DNA of 11,623 nt from Gemmatimonadaceae bacterium (GCA_017881545.1 JADGQU010000045.1:1-11623), one strand, 5' to 3'. Counted from the stretch's first letter, positions 1 through 7,799 are shown. Notes: generated from the sequence alone by a model not told the origin. A program made the numbers and translations.

Positions 1-753
1 CAGTTCAAGGAAGCGGTAGCGGGAATGGGAGAGGCTTGTCGCGCGCTCGGGACTCCGGTGACCGGAGGAAACGTATCCCTCTATAATGAGAGTCCGTCGG
101 GCGCGGTGTATCCGACACCGGTGATCGGCATGGTCGGGCTGATCGACGACCTGTCGCACATAACGCGCGCAACTTTTCAGCGCGATGGCGACGCGATACT
201 TCTGCTCGGCGCGCTTGGCGGTGAGCTGGGCGGCAGCGAATACCTCGCCACCATTCACGGGAAGGTTCTCGGGGCGCCACCGCGGTGCGACGTCGCGCGG
301 GAGAAGGCTTTGATTGACGCGCTGCTCGAGGCGATCCGCGCCGGCGTCGTGAGCTCGGCGCACGATTGCAGCGACGGCGGACTGGCGATCGCGATAGCCG
401 AGTGCTGCATTGCCAATCCTGAAAGCGGGAGCGGAGCGGAAATCGACCTGTCGAGCCATTCAACGCTGGCTGATCGCGCGATTCTGTTCGGTGAGAGCCA
501 GGGACGCATTGTGGTATCGAGCCCGTCGCCCGAACGCGTGATCGAGATCGCCGCGAAGGCTGGAGTTCCCTGCGCTCAGATCGGAAGAGTGCTCCGCACG
601 TCGGATGCTCTCGCGATCAAGCTGCCCAAGAGATCGATCCGCAGCCCGCTGGCGCGCCTCCGTCGCGCCTATCACGAGACCATCCCGACCATTATGGCCC
701 GCACGCCCGAGCACGCGACCTTCGACGAGCTGGCTCCAGTGGCGGCTCACTGA
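1..753 (+). CDS. purL: Phosphoribosylformylglycinamidine synthase subunit PurL, 3' part
   Basis: C-terminal 250 residues of FGAM synthase, which converts FGAR, glutamine and ATP to FGAM in step 4 of cytosolic purine biosynthesis. The frame is open from base 1, so the gene starts outside the window. Visible are the stretch GTPVTGGNVSLYNES (about codons 17-31 of the fragment) and HDCSDGGLAIAIAE (from codon 121), both typical of the second AIRS-like ATP-binding half of PurL. The protein ends after LAPVAAH with no glutaminase domain. It is therefore the small PurL type, which works with separate PurS and PurQ; neither is in the window. The stop is followed after one base by the purF start, indicating one operon. 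The family call is very secure; the start cannot be seen. Confidence 0.96.
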   Translation, partial: QFKEAVAGMGEACRALGTPVTGGNVSLYNESPSGAVYPTPVIGMVGLIDDLSHITRATFQRDGDAILLLGALGGELGGSEYLATIHGKVLGAPPRCDVAREKALIDALLEAIRAGVVSSAHDCSDGGLAIAIAECCIANPESGSGAEIDLSSHSTLADRAILFGESQGRIVVSSPSPERVIEIAAKAGVPCAQIGRVLRTSDALAIKLPKRSIRSPLARLRRAYHETIPTIMARTPEHATFDELAPVAAH

Positions 754-754
754 T

Positions 755-2137
755 ATGTGCGGAATCTTCGGGATCTACGGTGATGACAATGCGTCGGCGC
801 TGACGCACCTCGGCCTCTACTCGCTCCAGCATCGCGGGCAGGAATCCTCGGGCATCGTCGCGGCCGATCGTGAGCAGGGTGCGAGGGCCATCAAGAGAAT
901 GGGTCTCGTATCAGAAGCGTTCGCGGCGCCAGACGTCCAGACGCTGCGCGGGAACATCGCAATCGGCCACACGCGTTACAGCACCGCCGGCTCTTCCACG
1001 ATCGAGAACGCTCAGCCCATGCTCGCGAGGTTTCGCGATGGGCATATCGGTCTTGCCCACAATGGAAACCTGACGAACGCCACCGAGCTGCGACGGGAGC
1101 TCGAGGACGCCGGATCGATCTTCACGACGACAATGGATTCCGAGGTCCTGGTTCACAGGATGGCACGGTCGTCTTCAGTTAAGCCGGAGCATCGGCTCGC
1201 CGATGCCCTGAAGGGCGTCGAGGGAGCCTACTGTCTCACGGTCATCGTTGGAAACACACTGCTGGCGGCGCGCGACCCGCGCGGGTGGCGGCCACTGGTG
1301 ATGGGCAAGCTCGGCGACGCCACGGTCTTCGCGTCCGAGACCTGCGCGCTCGATCTTCTCGGCGCGACGCTCGAACGCGAAGTCGAGCGCGGAGAGATCA
1401 TCGCCATCGACGAGAACGGGATGCGCTCCATCTTTCCCCTCGAGAAGCTGGAATCGAAGAAGTGCGTCTTCGAGTACGTGTATTTCTCGCGCCCCGACAG
1501 CCAGGTTTTTGGCGGCTCCGTGGATAGGGCGCGTCGCGAGCTCGGACGCCGGCTGGCGCGCGACTTCCCCGCCCCGACCGCGGATCTCGTCTTCAGCGTT
1601 CCGGATTCGTCGAACTCGGCCGCGCTCGGATTCGCCGAGGAGTCGGGCCTGCCGCTCGAGCTGGCGCTCATTCGAAATCACTACGTGGGACGCACATTTC
1701 TCCAGCCGACACAGGCTGGACGCGATGCGAAGGTCAAGGTGAAGTACAACGCGGTTCGCGAAGTGCTGCGCGGCAAGAGCGTGGTGATGGTGGACGACTC
1801 CATCGTTCGCGGCACGACCACGCGTGGACTCGTCAACATGGTACGTGCTGCCGGAGCACGCGAGGTACATCTGCGCGTCAGCTCGTCGCCGGTCACGGGG
1901 CCGTGCTACTATGGGATCGATACGCCGACGCGTGAGGAGCTGATCGCGGCCAACATGAGCATCGACCAGATCACTACGGCGGTGGGCGCGGATACGCTCG
2001 GGTACCTCACGCTTGACGGGATGCTCGAATCGGTGCCTGGTGGACCGTCGGGGTTCTGTCACGCCTGCTTCTCGGGCGACTATCCCACGCCACCACCCGC
2101 CGACCCGGAGAAGCTCCGCTTCGGCTGCGGCTGCTGA
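755..2137 (+). CDS. purF: Amidophosphoribosyltransferase (Fe-S type)
   Basis: Catalyses the first step of purine synthesis: PRPP plus glutamine gives phosphoribosylamine, glutamate and PPi. The protein is 460 aa. I chose the ATG at 755 although the frame stays open upstream, because the next codon is the nucleophile Cys2 of the Ntn-type glutaminase (MCGIFGIYG). LQHRGQESSGI, HTRYSTAG and HNGNLTNA follow, as expected for a class II amidotransferase. The PRPP loop VVMVDDSIVRGTT lies at residues 343-355. Four cysteines, C237 (KKCVFEY), C384 (GPCYYGID), C435 and C438 (FCHACFSG), match the [4Fe-4S] ligands known in the Bacillus subtilis enzyme. Unlike that enzyme there is no visible propeptide before the cysteine. 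It is one base downstream of purL and five bases upstream of ppdK. The ribosome binding site is weak, which suggests coupling to purL translation. Confidence 0.96.
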   Translation: MCGIFGIYGDDNASALTHLGLYSLQHRGQESSGIVAADREQGARAIKRMGLVSEAFAAPDVQTLRGNIAIGHTRYSTAGSSTIENAQPMLARFRDGHIGLAHNGNLTNATELRRELEDAGSIFTTTMDSEVLVHRMARSSSVKPEHRLADALKGVEGAYCLTVIVGNTLLAARDPRGWRPLVMGKLGDATVFASETCALDLLGATLEREVERGEIIAIDENGMRSIFPLEKLESKKCVFEYVYFSRPDSQVFGGSVDRARRELGRRLARDFPAPTADLVFSVPDSSNSAALGFAEESGLPLELALIRNHYVGRTFLQPTQAGRDAKVKVKYNAVREVLRGKSVVMVDDSIVRGTTTRGLVNMVRAAGAREVHLRVSSSPVTGPCYYGIDTPTREELIAANMSIDQITTAVGADTLGYLTLDGMLESVPGGPSGFCHACFSGDYPTPPPADPEKLRFGCGC

Positions 2138-2142
2138 CGCCC

Positions 2143-4806
2143 ATGGCTCAGTCCGTTTTCTTCTTCGGCAACGGGAGCGCCGAGGGGACGCGCGACATGA
2201 CCAACGTCCTCGGTGGCAAGGGGGCTAACCTCGCCGAGATGACGAATCTCGGCGTTCCCGTTCCGGCGGGATTCACCATCGCGTGCAGCGAATGCATCGA
2301 GTACCTCGGTAGCGGAAAGTATTCCGACAAGCTCCGCGCTGAAGTCGAGGGCAACGTCGCGCGTCTCGAGAAAGAGACCGGCAAGAAGCTGGGCGACCCG
2401 AAGAATCCGCTGCTCGTCTCCGTGAGATCAGGCTCGCCGGTCTCCATGCCCGGAATGATGGAGACGATCCTCAACCTCGGTCTCAACGATCGCGCCGTGA
2501 CCGCGCTCGCCGAACAGAGCAAAAATGCGCGGTTCGCCTACGACTCGTTCCGCCGCTTCATTCAGATGTACTCGGACGTCGTGCTCGGTGTCTCGAGCCA
2601 CGACTTCGAGCACCTGCTGAAAGCAAAGCGGATGACTGAGGGCGTAGTCTCCGACTCCGAGCTCAGCGAAAGCATCTTGAAAACGCTCGTCGACGAGTAC
2701 CGGTCGCTCGTACGGAATCGCACCGGCGCCGATTTCCCTCGCGATCCCGTCGTGCAGCTCTGGGGCGCGATCGAGGCCGTCTGGAAATCCTGGACCCTCA
2801 GGAAGGCAAGGGATTACCGGCGCGTAAATGGGATCGCCGAAGATCTGGGGACGGCGGTCAGCGTCGTCGCGATGGTGTTCGGCAATCTGGGAGATGACTC
2901 CGGAACCGGCGTCGCGTTTACGCGCAACCCGTCGACGGGCGAGAAGCGCTTCTACGGCGAGTTCCTGGTCAACGCGCAGGGCGAAGACGTCGTCGCCGGA
3001 ATCCGCACTCCGCTCGACATCGACGACATGGCACAGTCACTTCCTGGCGCCTACAAGGAGTTGCTGGATACGCAGGACCGGCTCGAGAAGCACTACCGTG
3101 ACATGCAGGATCTCGAGTTCACGGTCGAGCGCGGCAAGCTCTATCTCCTCCAGACCCGGAGCGGCAAGCGCACAGCCGCCGCCGCCGTGCGCATCGCGCG
3201 CGACATGGTGAGCGAAGGACTGATCGACAAGATCGAAGCGGTGCGACGAGTTCCGGCCGGGGACCTCGATCAGCTCCTGCATCCGATCATCGACCCGTCG
3301 ATTCGCGCGACACCACTCTGCGTCGGACTTCCGGCGAGCCCGGGCGCCGCCAGCGGTCGCGCCGTATTCGACCCCGATACCGCGGCACAGCACGCGCTCG
3401 CCGGAGAGAGCGTGATCCTGGTGCGCGATGAGACGACACCGGAGGATTTCCACGGCATCGTCGCGGCACGCGCCGTTCTCACCGCGCGCGGAGGAATGAC
3501 GAGCCACGCCGCGGTCGTCGCGCGAGGAATGGGGAAATGCGCGATCGTCGGCTGCAAGGACATCCACGTCGATCTGGAGCGGAAGAGCTTCAGCGTCAAT
3601 GGGACCCACGTCGCCGAGGGCGACTGGCTGACGCTCGATGGCGCGACTGGCCGTGTCTTCGCCGGCGATCTGTCGACGATACCGAGCGAAGTAGTGCGCG
3701 TGACGAACGGGACTCTTCCTCGCGCGTCCGCGCCCCTCTTTCAGGCGTACGCCGAGCTGCTCAGCTGGGCCGATGAGGTCCGTACTCTGCGCGTGCGGGC
3801 CAATGCCGACACTCCGCGCGACGCGCGCATCGCGCGCAGCTTCGGCGCCGAAGGCATAGGTCTGTGCAGAACCGAGCACATGTTCTTTGAAGGCGACCGC
3901 ATCACTGCGATGCGCGAGATGATCGTCGCGCGCGAGGAGGGCGGGCGCAGGCGCGCGCTCAACAAGTTGCTGCCGATGCAGCGCACGGATTTCGAGGGAA
4001 TCTTCGAGGCAATGGATGGGCTTCCCGTCACAATTCGGCTGCTGGACCCGCCCTTGCACGAGTTCCTTCCGCACGGGGGCGAAGAGTCCAAGCTTCTTGC
4101 TCGCACTCTCGACATTCCCCGCGCCGACCTGAATCGCATCATCGAGTCTCTTCGTGAGACGAATCCCATGCTGGGGCACCGTGGGTGCCGGCTGGGGATT
4201 ACTTACCCGGAGATTACAGAGATGCAGGCTCGCGCGATTCTCGAGGCCGCGGTACGCACGATGCGGCGTGGAATCGTAGTAAAGCCCGAGATCATGATTC
4301 CACTCGTCGCGACGGTGAAGGAATTCGACAATCAGCGCGCGATTATCGAGGACGTGGCCGAGCGTGTGCTCGGCGCAATGGGAGAAAAGATCCCGTACAT
4401 TATCGGGACGATGATCGAGTTGCCGCGGGCGGCGCTCACTGCTGGACAGATCGCGGAATCGGCCGAATTCTTCTCATTTGGAACAAATGACCTGACGCAG
4501 ACTACACTGGGGCTGAGCCGGGACGATGCGGGGCGGTTCCTTCCCTCTTACGTCGATCGGGGTATTTTTGCAGACGATCCGTTCCAGGTGCTTGACACTG
4601 AAGGGGTGGGTAGGCTCGTAAGGATGGCTGTTGAGGATGGGCGACAAGTTCGTCCTAAGATAAAGCTGGGGATCTGCGGGGAGCACGGCGGCGAGCCGCG
4701 CTCCATTTCTTTTTTTCATTCTATCGGTCTCGACTATGTATCTTGCTCTCCATTCAGAGTTCCAATCGCGCGCTTAGCCGCCGCCCATGCCGCTCTTAAC
4801 GCGTAA
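2143..4806 (+). CDS. ppdK: Pyruvate, phosphate dikinase
   Basis: Reversibly converts ATP, Pi and pyruvate to AMP, PPi and PEP in the cytosol. The 887 aa length is usual for the bacterial enzyme. Domains in order: ATP-grasp nucleotide domain (about 1-345, with GGKGANLAEMT, RSGSPVSMPGMMETILNLGLND and LLQTRSGKRTA); phosphohistidine swivel domain with GGMTSHAAVVARG, whose H455 is the phospho-carrier and T453 the position regulated in plant and some bacterial enzymes; and the PEP/pyruvate TIM barrel (about 505-887) with AEGIGLCRTEHMFF, FGTNDLTQ and GICGEHGG, whose C845 is the expected acid/base. The ATG lies five bases after the purF stop. No clear Shine-Dalgarno is present, so coupling to purF is likely. 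The last 250 bases are richer in T and A than the rest and contain a terminator-like hairpin. No regulatory kinase/phosphatase gene is nearby. Confidence 0.97.
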   Translation: MAQSVFFFGNGSAEGTRDMTNVLGGKGANLAEMTNLGVPVPAGFTIACSECIEYLGSGKYSDKLRAEVEGNVARLEKETGKKLGDPKNPLLVSVRSGSPVSMPGMMETILNLGLNDRAVTALAEQSKNARFAYDSFRRFIQMYSDVVLGVSSHDFEHLLKAKRMTEGVVSDSELSESILKTLVDEYRSLVRNRTGADFPRDPVVQLWGAIEAVWKSWTLRKARDYRRVNGIAEDLGTAVSVVAMVFGNLGDDSGTGVAFTRNPSTGEKRFYGEFLVNAQGEDVVAGIRTPLDIDDMAQSLPGAYKELLDTQDRLEKHYRDMQDLEFTVERGKLYLLQTRSGKRTAAAAVRIARDMVSEGLIDKIEAVRRVPAGDLDQLLHPIIDPSIRATPLCVGLPASPGAASGRAVFDPDTAAQHALAGESVILVRDETTPEDFHGIVAARAVLTARGGMTSHAAVVARGMGKCAIVGCKDIHVDLERKSFSVNGTHVAEGDWLTLDGATGRVFAGDLSTIPSEVVRVTNGTLPRASAPLFQAYAELLSWADEVRTLRVRANADTPRDARIARSFGAEGIGLCRTEHMFFEGDRITAMREMIVAREEGGRRRALNKLLPMQRTDFEGIFEAMDGLPVTIRLLDPPLHEFLPHGGEESKLLARTLDIPRADLNRIIESLRETNPMLGHRGCRLGITYPEITEMQARAILEAAVRTMRRGIVVKPEIMIPLVATVKEFDNQRAIIEDVAERVLGAMGEKIPYIIGTMIELPRAALTAGQIAESAEFFSFGTNDLTQTTLGLSRDDAGRFLPSYVDRGIFADDPFQVLDTEGVGRLVRMAVEDGRQVRPKIKLGICGEHGGEPRSISFFHSIGLDYVSCSPFRVPIARLAAAHAALNA
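4680..4716 (+). terminator. Intrinsic-terminator-like hairpin inside ppdK
   Basis: GGAGC (4680-4684) pairs with GCTCC (4700-4704), and CGGC (4686-4689) pairs with GCCG (4695-4698). The two helices are separated by one A/C mismatch around a 5-base loop. The stem is followed at once by ATTTC and a run of seven T (4710-4716). This is the layout of a rho-independent terminator, yet it lies in ppdK sense sequence about 90 bases before the stop codon, and the codons through it encode conserved PPDK sequence. Whether it stops transcription is inference; translating ribosomes would normally suppress it. Confidence 0.4.
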
Positions 4807-4855
4807 GCTGGCGCACTCGCGCCGCATCGAGCTGATGCCGGCGGGATCGCTACCG

Positions 4856-5989
4856 ATGGCGCGCAATCAGCACGCGCGTCCACTGCGGATTGCGTTGGTG
4901 ACGGAGTACTACTATCCCCACCTTGGTGGCATCTGCGAGCACGTGCACTTCTTCGCACGCGAGGCACGACGTTACGGACACCACGTCGACATCATCACAT
5001 CGAACATCCCCGGCGCGCGGGAAGAGCCGCACGTCATTCGCATCGGCAACAGCCAGCCAGTGTACGCAAATGGATCGCAAGCGCGATTCACCTGGGGACT
5101 CGAGCTGAGAAAGAACCTGCGCCGCGTATTCAGCCTCGGGCAGTACGATATCATTCACGTCCACTCGCCTCTTAGCCCAGTCCTTCCGGTCATGGCGATC
5201 GAGGAAGCGGACTGTCCGGTCGTGGGGACGTTCCATACCTACTTCGACCGGTCGTTCGCCTACGCAATCGGAAACCGCTATTTCCAGAAGCGACTCGATC
5301 AGCTCCACGCCGCAATCGCGGTGTCGCACTCGACGACGATCGCTCTCAATCGATACTTCGAGGCGAACTGGACGATCGTTCCGAACGGAATCGACACCGA
5401 TGTCTTCAACCCGCACGTTCCCCGCCCCGCCGCCCTGCGCACCGACGTTCCCGTCATTCTCTTCCTCGGCAGATTCGATCCCCGCAACGGCCTCACCACC
5501 CTCATAGAGTCATTCCAGAAAGTCCGCGGCAGAAACCGCGAGGCTCAGCTCGTGGTGGTCGGCGATGGCCCGCTGCGCAAGCATTACTACCGCGCCGCCG
5601 GTGGCGACCCGGATATCACCTTCGTCGGCTCAGTACTCGGCGAACGGCCCGGTTACTACGCGCACAGCTCGATGTACGCCTGCCCGACCACCAAGGCTTC
5701 GTTCGGAATCACCCTGCTCGAATCGATGGCGTGCGAGACGCCCGTCGTCTGCTCGGACATCTACGGCTTCCGCGATGTGGTGAAACACGAGCGCGAGGCA
5801 CTAATGGTGCAGAGTGGGGATAGAGATGCTCTCGCCGATGCTCTGGTGAGGCTGCTTGACGATGAGACCCTGAGGGCCAGACTCGGAAAGCGCGGCCGGC
5901 AAGAGGCGGAGCAGTATTCCTGGTCGAAGGTGACCGAGGCGGTGCTCGACATCTATACAGCCGTACTGGGACGGGCTACACGCGAATGA
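4856..5989 (+). CDS. GT4-family glycosyltransferase (PimA-like GT-B fold)
   Basis: A GT-B glycosyltransferase that transfers a sugar from a nucleotide-sugar donor to an unknown acceptor, probably at the inner face of the membrane; 377 aa. The N-terminal acceptor domain starts with RIALVTEYYYPHLGG (about residues 11-25). The linker has VPNGIDTDVFNP. The donor domain has FLGRFDPRNGLTTLIESF, VVGDGPL and SFGITLLESMACETPVV. N211 stands where the family usually has a diphosphate-binding Lys, and A281 replaces the first Glu of the EX7E motif; the second Glu, E289, is kept. In-frame ATGs also exist at 4787, which would overlap ppdK, and at 4835. I prefer 4856 because GGGA lies nine bases upstream and the fold starts soon after. 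The stop overlaps the next start (ATGA). Donor, acceptor and product cannot be read from the sequence; PimA, MshA and BshA relatives are all possible. Confidence 0.88.
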   Translation: MARNQHARPLRIALVTEYYYPHLGGICEHVHFFAREARRYGHHVDIITSNIPGAREEPHVIRIGNSQPVYANGSQARFTWGLELRKNLRRVFSLGQYDIIHVHSPLSPVLPVMAIEEADCPVVGTFHTYFDRSFAYAIGNRYFQKRLDQLHAAIAVSHSTTIALNRYFEANWTIVPNGIDTDVFNPHVPRPAALRTDVPVILFLGRFDPRNGLTTLIESFQKVRGRNREAQLVVVGDGPLRKHYYRAAGGDPDITFVGSVLGERPGYYAHSSMYACPTTKASFGITLLESMACETPVVCSDIYGFRDVVKHEREALMVQSGDRDALADALVRLLDDETLRARLGKRGRQEAEQYSWSKVTEAVLDIYTAVLGRATRE

Positions 5990-6675
5990 TCGGGTATGCA
6001 GCGTTGGGAATGTCGGTAATTGGCGGAGCGGTGCACGGTGCTTTCCACCGTAACAGTCCGCTGTTCGGCCCCGCGCTGGGCAGGATTGCCGGCGACGGCA
6101 AGGTCGTGGCGTTGACGTTCGATGATGGTCCGAACCCGGACGCGACTCCGCTCATTCTCGACACGCTCGCTGAGAAAGGAGTGCCGGCGACTTTCTTCGT
6201 GCTCGGGAGTCACGCCGAGCGGTGGCCAGAGCTCGTTCGACGGGTGTCGCAGGAAGGCCACCAGCTCGGCAATCACGGCTACTTCCACCGCAAGCTCCAG
6301 TTCAAGAGCCCGTTCTACGTGAGCCGCGACATTCGTCTCGGAATTCGAGCGATCAAGCGAGCAGGCGCTCCGGCGCCGCGGTACTTCCGCGCTCCTCACG
6401 GCTTTCGGAGTCCATGGACCACTCCGATCGCGCTCTCGTATGGCGAGCGTACTGTGGGTTGGTCGCTCGGCGTCTGGGACAGCGATCGCCCCGGAGTCGA
6501 CGAGATCGTGCGCCGCACGCTCGAAGGAGTTTCTCCCGGCTCGATCGTGCTGCTCCACGACGGCGATGGGTACAACCCGGACGGCGATCGGATGCAGACG
6601 GCCGCGGCGCTCCCCCATATCATCGACCGCCTGAAAGATCAGGGCTACGGGTTCGCGACTCTGCCGACTGAATGA
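5986..6675 (+). CDS. Polysaccharide deacetylase (NodB / CE4 family)
   Basis: Metal-dependent de-N-acetylase of the carbohydrate esterase 4 family; 229 aa. The motifs appear in order: TFDDGPNPD (catalytic D46, metal ligand D47), NHGYFH (H97 and H101, the HxxxH metal ligands), RAPHGF (R135-F140), VWDSDRPG, and VLLHDGDG with H191. The metal triad Asp-His-His is complete, so an active enzyme is expected. The first 20 residues (GYAALGMSVIGGAVHGAF) are mildly hydrophobic and could be a weak anchor; no clear signal-peptide cleavage site is visible. The family acts on GlcNAc in peptidoglycan, chitin, Nod factors and other glycans. Its ATG overlaps the glycosyltransferase stop by 4 bases and its stop overlaps the next ATG by 4 bases. 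The natural reading is that it deacetylates the sugar added by its neighbour, but that is inference. Confidence 0.92.
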   Translation: MIGYAALGMSVIGGAVHGAFHRNSPLFGPALGRIAGDGKVVALTFDDGPNPDATPLILDTLAEKGVPATFFVLGSHAERWPELVRRVSQEGHQLGNHGYFHRKLQFKSPFYVSRDIRLGIRAIKRAGAPAPRYFRAPHGFRSPWTTPIALSYGERTVGWSLGVWDSDRPGVDEIVRRTLEGVSPGSIVLLHDGDGYNPDGDRMQTAAALPHIIDRLKDQGYGFATLPTE

Positions 6676-7775
6676 GCCCTGGTCTGAAGAAAGGAATTCG
6701 CTGGGCGCTCTCCGCCGCGATTCTCGTCTTCCTCATTTACTTCGCAACAAAGATCAATTGGCACGAAGCGTGGAACTCGATGCGGCACGCATCGCTCCCG
6801 CTCCTCGCCGCTGCCATCGGCCTCAACTTTCTCTCAGTCCTCATCAAGGGCGTCCGCTGGTGGCTCTTTTTGCGCCCGATCGGCATCAAGTCTCTCCCGC
6901 TCGCGGTGCGCGCGACCGTAGCGGGCGCGGGACTCAACAACGTTCTCGTCGCGAGCGGCGGCGACGCAGCGCGAGTGGTGTTCGTGTCACGTGCAACCGG
7001 CGTCTCGAGCTCCACGGTGCTCGCTTCAATGGCGCTCGAGAAGCTGTTCGACCCGATTGGATTCGTGATTCTGCTGGTGTACGGAGTTCTCGCATTCGAT
7101 CTTCCGCCGCAGTTCGAGCGCTGGAAAGTGCCGGCGGAGATACTGCTCGTCGTCATAGTTCTGCTGCTGGCGTTTTTCGTCTACGCTACGCGTCACATCA
7201 AGCCGGAGCACGTCCCCGAGCGGCGCGCCAGACCTCGCACCGCGTGGGGACGATTCCGCGCGTATTTCAAGAGTTTCGGCCAGACGGCTGGACGCCTGGC
7301 AACGGGGCCCCGATTCGTCGCGGCGATCCTGCTGTCGCTGGTGTCATGGGCGTGCCAGCTGTGGACGTTCGAGCTTGCGGCCGCGGCCGCGCACGTCAGC
7401 ATCCCGCTCGCTGGAAGTCTGGCCTGCCTGCTCGGCATCAACGTCGGATTGATCATCCGGGCTACTCCGGGCAACGTCGGATTTTTCCAGTTCGTGTACG
7501 CGCTGATGGCCGGGCAGTTCGGTGTGTCGCAAAACGACGCGATCGCGGTCTCCCTGCTTATTCAAACGTTGCAAATTCTTCCGCTGACGGTGCTCGGCAT
7601 CGTGCTCGCTCCCGAGTTCATATTCCGGGGCGGAAAGAAGGACAGCGAGACCGACGCGGTCGCCAAGAAAATCGAGAAGGAGAAGGCGGCGCACCACGGG
7701 CCGCTGGCGACGGCCGAAGAGGTGCTCCAGCGTGCGCACAAGGCGGGAGTCGCGCCCGCGCCGAAGAAGCCCTGA
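6672..7775 (+). CDS. YbhN/AglD-like membrane protein (LPG synthase TM domain family)
   Basis: Multi-pass inner-membrane protein of 367 aa, similar to the flippase-like transmembrane domain of lysylphosphatidylglycerol synthases (UPF0104/YbhN/AglD). It starts with a Lys-rich cap and a first hydrophobic segment (about residues 12-25). The KGVRWWLFLRPIG stretch and later hydrophobic segments near 152-176 (AEILLVVIVLLLAFFVYA), 215-228, 245-262 and 290-316 are visible. RATPGNVGFFQFVYALMAG around P266-G270 is the conserved loop of the family. The last 45 residues (GGKKDSETDAVAKKIEKEKAAHH onward) form a charged, probably cytosolic tail. The aminoacyl-transferase domain of true MprF is absent. It is translationally coupled to the deacetylase. 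Known relatives move or help to modify lipids, so a role in handling the glycolipid made by the two upstream genes is plausible but not shown. Confidence 0.87.
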   Translation: MSPGLKKGIRWALSAAILVFLIYFATKINWHEAWNSMRHASLPLLAAAIGLNFLSVLIKGVRWWLFLRPIGIKSLPLAVRATVAGAGLNNVLVASGGDAARVVFVSRATGVSSSTVLASMALEKLFDPIGFVILLVYGVLAFDLPPQFERWKVPAEILLVVIVLLLAFFVYATRHIKPEHVPERRARPRTAWGRFRAYFKSFGQTAGRLATGPRFVAAILLSLVSWACQLWTFELAAAAAHVSIPLAGSLACLLGINVGLIIRATPGNVGFFQFVYALMAGQFGVSQNDAIAVSLLIQTLQILPLTVLGIVLAPEFIFRGGKKDSETDAVAKKIEKEKAAHHGPLATAEEVLQRAHKAGVAPAPKKP

Positions 7776-7781
7776 TCGCGT

Positions 7782-7799
7782 CGCGGCGGGCTAGCCGCG
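7782..7799. other. Hairpin in the convergent gap between two operons
   Basis: CGCGGC (7782-7787) and GCCGCG (7794-7799) pair around a 6-base loop in the 15-base gap between the convergent membrane-protein gene and the dsbD gene. The loop contains the stop codon of the minus-strand gene. There is no T-run on either side, so it is at most a weak, shared 3'-end structure. Confidence 0.25.

Noticed and set aside
605..754. Upstream extension of the purF frame by 50 codons
   Set aside because: It lies within purL in another frame, is Arg/Ser-rich, and would bury the catalytic N-terminal cysteine of the glutaminase.
1175..2062. Long minus-strand frame opposite purF (295 codons)
   Set aside because: It is antisense to a conserved enzyme whose sense frame is unambiguous; long antisense frames are common in GC-rich genes.
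3037..4179. Long minus-strand frame opposite ppdK (380 codons)
   Set aside because: Antisense shadow of a conserved PPDK region; low-complexity charged composition and no family resemblance.
4787..4855. Longer N-terminus of the glycosyltransferase
   Set aside because: It overlaps ppdK, lacks a ribosome binding site, and adds residues before the fold; kept as an alternative start only.
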